64,000 nucleotides of DNA from Deinococcus malanensis (lineage in GTDB: Bacteria; Deinococcota; Deinococci; Deinococcales; Deinococcaceae): contig NZ_BMPP01000005.1 of NCBI RefSeq assembly GCF_014647655.1, forward strand, positions 62,001 through 126,000. The letters are read 5' to 3'. Below, piece by piece: positions 59,577 to 64,000 of this stretch. The number at the start of each line of letters is the position of its first letter. Positions within the stretch are counted from its first letter, which is position 1. The notes under the pieces were generated by a model. That model ran no database searches. It saw only the letters and a list, made by a program, of their open reading frames with translations, and was not told the DNA's origin. Both the position numbers and the translations under genes were made by a program.

Positions 59577-61016
59577 ATGCGTGTGTCTGCCTGTCTGATG
59601 CTGGCCCTGTCTCTGTGGCTGGGCACAGGTGCGCGGGCACAGACGCAGGATCAGACCACTCCTGCGGCTGCCAGCACTGTCAGTGAGGCCGTATTGACCG
59701 GGGTCCCGGCAGTTCGTCAGGTGAGACCGGGCGTGACCGTTCCGGGTACACCACCCGCGTTAAATGCCAGCATTACTGTCCGCTACGGAGCCGAACGTCC
59801 CCGAACCATTCTGCTGCTGATGCCCGGATACCTGGGCGGGGCGGGCAGTTTCGACCGCCTTGCACGCCAGATCGTGGCACTGGATCCAGGTGTGGCGGTC
59901 TGGGCCGTGGACCGCCGGGGCAATCTGCTCGAAGACCATGCGGCCCTGGCGCAGACAGGAAAAGCCGAACTGGAAGCCATCGTGCGCAGTGGGTTGCCGG
60001 TGCGTCCGGCATCGCAGCTGGGGTTCATGCGCGACTGGGGACTGGACACCACGCTGCGCGACTGGCGGGTGGCGGTGCTGGAAGCCCGTTCCATCACGCC
60101 GGAGGTCTACATCGGTGGGCATTCCATGGGCGCCAGTCTGGCCGGGCTGTATGCCGCCTACGACTTTGATGGTCAGCCGGGCTACCAGGACGTGCGTGGA
60201 CTGGTGATGCTGGACGGCACACCTAACCTGCTCAACGGCAAGCTGGTCAGTACCCAGGAGTATCGCCGCGGCTTCTGGGGCACCCTGGGCCCGATTGCCG
60301 GCCTGGACACGATTGGCCGTCTGCCCTACGTCAACACCTTTTATTACAGTCCCCAGCGGGCCATCCGGGGCAACGCGCAGGCGCGGCTGGCCCAGCTGGC
60401 CCCCCGGGAGCCTGCTCCCGACGGCGGCCTGACCGCCCTGAATGCGACCAATCTGGCGGCCGCCATGCTGCAGATCGAGCAACGCTACGCCCTGCTGCCG
60501 TTTCTGGCCGTGCAGACCGGGAAGGCCACCAACACTCAGGAGGAGCCGAACCCGCTGCCTCGGCTGCTGGGTGCCGAGGAGGACACCCAGACCATCGTGG
60601 GCCCGCGGATTTCGCGCATTCCCATCGGCTGGCGCAGTGATGCGCAGGCTCCCACGGACGCCCAGGACTTTGTGAACCGCTTCTGGACCCCGCTGAGCGA
60701 CATGACCGAATGGTATTTCCCCCAGCGGCTGACGCTGGACGTCAGTGCGGCCAGCCTGGATACCCGCGGGACCCCCCACGAGGCTATGCGCGTGTGGCAT
60801 ACCGCGTCGGTCACCACCCCGGTACTGGGCATTGCCGCCGGGGAAGGGGTGACCAAGGCGGCTGACTACTGGCGTTACGGCGCTCAGGTGCTGGGCCAGA
60901 CCACGGTCCACACGCTGTCCGGCGCGGCCCATCTGGATATCGTGACGGCCAAGCGTGAGCACGTGGCCCGCTGGGTGCTGGACTGGATGGCCCGCTTTCC
61001 CTCAGCCCGGAACTGA
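59577..61016 (+). CDS. Exported alpha/beta hydrolase
   Basis: 479 residues. Signal peptide ending at GARAQT (about 22). An alpha/beta hydrolase fold with LLLMPGYLGGAGSF near 82-95 (oxyanion region), nucleophile elbow GGHSMGASLAG near 181-191 (Ser184), and a late GAAHLDI near 454-460 with the catalytic His. Length and lid suggest a lipase- or esterase-like enzyme acting outside the cytoplasm. Substrate unknown. Monocistronic. Confidence 0.88.
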   Translation: MRVSACLMLALSLWLGTGARAQTQDQTTPAAASTVSEAVLTGVPAVRQVRPGVTVPGTPPALNASITVRYGAERPRTILLLMPGYLGGAGSFDRLARQIVALDPGVAVWAVDRRGNLLEDHAALAQTGKAELEAIVRSGLPVRPASQLGFMRDWGLDTTLRDWRVAVLEARSITPEVYIGGHSMGASLAGLYAAYDFDGQPGYQDVRGLVMLDGTPNLLNGKLVSTQEYRRGFWGTLGPIAGLDTIGRLPYVNTFYYSPQRAIRGNAQARLAQLAPREPAPDGGLTALNATNLAAAMLQIEQRYALLPFLAVQTGKATNTQEEPNPLPRLLGAEEDTQTIVGPRISRIPIGWRSDAQAPTDAQDFVNRFWTPLSDMTEWYFPQRLTLDVSAASLDTRGTPHEAMRVWHTASVTTPVLGIAAGEGVTKAADYWRYGAQVLGQTTVHTLSGAAHLDIVTAKREHVARWVLDWMARFPSARN

Positions 61017-61275
61017 CAGAGCCGAAACTGACAGAAACAGTCGAAAGATCAGCTGTGCCGGTCTACAGCCCTGGACCTGATTTCGCTTGAGTCGAGCGAC
61101 CCCAGGAACACTGGGTCCTCAGGTTTCACCCGGAGCCACCACTGTCATCGGAAGGCGGCCAGTCGGCTCGGGCAACGGGAGAACAGCGGGCCCCCGGAAG
61201 TGCACTCCAGTTTCTAAGCAGCTTTACACCGGAGGTCGCCTATCCGCGCCATATGCAAAAGCCTGAAGAAAAAGT
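61017..61275. other. Intergenic region between the hydrolase and glyS ends
   Basis: Convergent gap; nothing recognised apart from the glyS terminator at its right edge. Confidence 0.5.
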
Positions 61276-61306
61276 TGGTGGCCAGTCCTGGGAAGACTGG
61301 CCACCA
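61276..61306 (-). terminator. Terminator of glyS
   Basis: Perfect 12-bp stem (61276-61287, 61295-61306), followed on the minus strand by a run of five Ts. Confidence 0.9.
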
Positions 61307-61318
61307 GGGGTGAGTCTG

Positions 61319-62833
<1,515 letters not shown>

Positions 62834-62856
62834 ACCGTCTCCTTTTCTGACCGGTA

Positions 62857-63092
62857 AAGGAACGCCCCCAGACGGCCTTTCCCGGCTCGTCTGGGGACGC
62901 AGACAGTGCTACGCGGTTCCACCCCAGTTCCAGTGTCCACTGTCTGCGAACGCTGGCCCTTTTGTGCGTGTTTCAGCTCCCCGCCGCCCTTCCCGCGCTG
63001 CCGTCCGCCCGACTCTCACCGTCACGGGCTCGCTCATGGACACGTTGCTGCGGTACTCCTGCGGATCAACGCCTGCCGCCCAGTGTGGCGTG
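62857..63092 (-). promoter_or_regulatory. Glycine T-box riboswitch in the glyS leader
   Basis: On the minus strand in order: possible promoter TTGACC-N18-CACACT, AGTA box (63057-63054), GGTG box (63020-63017), a GGC specifier candidate (63009-63007), the T-box GGGTGGAACCGCG (62924-62912), then terminator arms CGTCCCCAGACG (62899-62888) and CGTCTGGGGGCG (62874-62863). The ribosome site follows. All class-defining parts are present; GGC fits tRNA-Gly(GCC). Confidence 0.88.
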
Positions 63093-63263
63093 TGATGGGG
63101 GAGAGGGTCAAGCCGGACGGGGCTGAGTCCACTGATCATGGCCCCTCCATGGCAGGCGGAACAACCCTTGGATAGACCGGAAGGGGTCTTGTGTTGACCG
63201 CTCCTAAAGTGCTGCTCCTGGTCCCCTCACCCGGCTGGTGGACCCTTGAGAAACACTGCCGGC

Positions 63264-64000
63264 GTGGCTACTCGTATTGCTGGTCAGAAGGTTCTCGCCA
63301 TCGTGCTTGCGGGAGGTCGGGGCAGCCGGCTCTCACCGCTGACCGATGAACGCGCCAAGCCGGCAGTGCCATTTCTGGGCACCTATCGCCTGATCGATTT
63401 CACGCTGAGCAATCTGGTCAACAGCGGTGTGCAGGACGTCTGGGTCATCGAGCAGTACCTGCCGCACAGCCTGAATGATCACCTGTCGGGTGGCCGTCCG
63501 TGGGACCTGGACCGCACCCGGGGCGGGCTGGTCGTGATGCCCCCTTTTTCGAGCCCGGAAAACGAGGACGGCGAGTTCGCGCACGGCAACGCGCACGCCC
63601 TGGCCCAGCACGCCCCCTTGATCCGGCAGTTTGCTCCGGACGTGCTGCTGGTCCTGAGCGCCGACCACGTGTACCGCCTGGACTATGGCGAGGTGATCGA
63701 GGCCCACGTGAAGGCCGGGGCCAGTGTCACCATGGTGACCACCGAACTGAAGACGGCAGAGGAGGCCACCCGCTTCGGCAACGTGCAGGCGGGTGCCGAC
63801 GGCCGGGTCAGGAAATTTGCGTACAAGCCCGAACAGCCGCTGGGCCGCACGGTGACCGCCGAAGTCTTTGTTTACAACCCGGAGGTCCTGCTGGACACCT
63901 TGGCCGCGTTGCAAAAAGGCGGACAGACCCTGGGCGACTACGGCGAGGAACTTCTCCCCGCGCTGGTCGGGCGTGGTGACGCGCACACCTTCCCCCTGAG
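63264..64000 (+). CDS. glgC: Glucose-1-phosphate adenylyltransferase-like nucleotidyltransferase, 5' part
   Basis: Partial; runs off the right edge. From the GTG at 63264 about 245 residues are visible; an in-frame TTG at 63246 is an alternative. IVLAGGRGSRLSPLTDERAK near 13-32 is the nucleotidyltransferase G-x-G-x-RL motif, PAVPFLGTYRLIDF and SNLVNSGV follow as in GlgC, and LSADHVYRLDYGEVI near 132-146 holds the metal Asp. The usual WYQGTADA segment is replaced by HGNAHALAQH, so this is a divergent GlgC-like branch. Product would be ADP-glucose for glycogen. Confidence 0.85.
   Translation, partial: MATRIAGQKVLAIVLAGGRGSRLSPLTDERAKPAVPFLGTYRLIDFTLSNLVNSGVQDVWVIEQYLPHSLNDHLSGGRPWDLDRTRGGLVVMPPFSSPENEDGEFAHGNAHALAQHAPLIRQFAPDVLLVLSADHVYRLDYGEVIEAHVKAGASVTMVTTELKTAEEATRFGNVQAGADGRVRKFAYKPEQPLGRTVTAEVFVYNPEVLLDTLAALQKGGQTLGDYGEELLPALVGRGDAHTFPL

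Noticed and set aside
63711..63725. Third partial copy of the 35-bp repeat (GTGAAGGCCGG)
   Set aside because: Short match inside conserved glgC coding sequence; chance from codon use.

Overview
The window is about 64 kb of high-GC DNA that reads as a Deinococcus chromosome. Reasons: a protein kinase with C-terminal PQQ-type repeats of the RqkA kind, a LysW-pathway lysine hydrolase, a UvsE-type UV endonuclease, MglB/MglA, a Thermus/Deinococcus-style pilMNOWQ cluster, futalosine-route MqnD, and many genes with a TANNNT box 6-9 nt before the start codon, the leaderless-promoter layout described in Deinococcus. No rRNA, CRISPR array, transposase or integrase was found. Species cannot be fixed from the sequence alone.

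Layout. 1-4.9 kb: SLC13-type permease (cut by the window edge), lysK, a proline-rich membrane protein, comM/yifB and tatA. 5-13.3 kb: RqkA-like kinase, DUF885 hydrolase, cpdA-like phosphodiesterase with 5-formyl-THF cyclo-ligase, zinc phospholipase C-like protein, a DUF4394 lipoprotein, hisF-hisIE. 13.4-18 kb: response regulator, DUF72, DUF817, gluconokinase, then DUF2256-uvsE and a DnaQ-type exonuclease. 18-29.2 kb: TPR-GGDEF-EAL protein, phosphodiester glycosidase, mglBA, an ABC exporter pair, mqnD, a secreted protein, ribF and a NUDIX hydrolase.

29.2-33.5 kb is an accessory block of lower GC between two 35-bp direct repeats (34/35 identical). It holds a 1023-aa protein with an eCIS-core (DUF4157) domain, two repeats of a beta-rich module, a GH19-like muramidase/chitinase domain and a C-terminal NlpC/P60- or CHAP-like domain. 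Its stop codon overlaps the start of a small exported protein that carries the same beta-rich module. This is the best candidate for an undescribed system: an injection-system-type peptidoglycan-hydrolase effector with a paired exported partner.

33.5-38.5 kb: dgt, tRNA-Ile(GAT) with a strong promoter and terminator, a large LuxR/LAL regulator broken by frameshifts and a stop (one break lies at a 16-bp perfect inverted repeat), then a DUF4242 protein and a small secreted protein. 38.5-42 kb: the shikimate genes aroQ, aroB, aroK and aroC. 42-48 kb: pilQ, pilW-like, pilO, pilN, pilM, all chained by overlaps, for type IV pili and DNA uptake. 48-57.4 kb: lipoprotein, murF, fakA with an Asp23 protein, leucyl aminopeptidase, a ParB/Srx-like protein, a sulfite-oxidase-like molybdoenzyme, a MUG-type DNA glycosylase and a membrane protein. 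57.4-64 kb: a HAAS-domain protein with its PadR regulator, a secreted alpha/beta hydrolase, glyS behind a T-box leader, and the start of a glgC-like gene.

Start codons were chosen from ribosome sites, TANNNT spacing and family alignment from memory; none was tested by database search.
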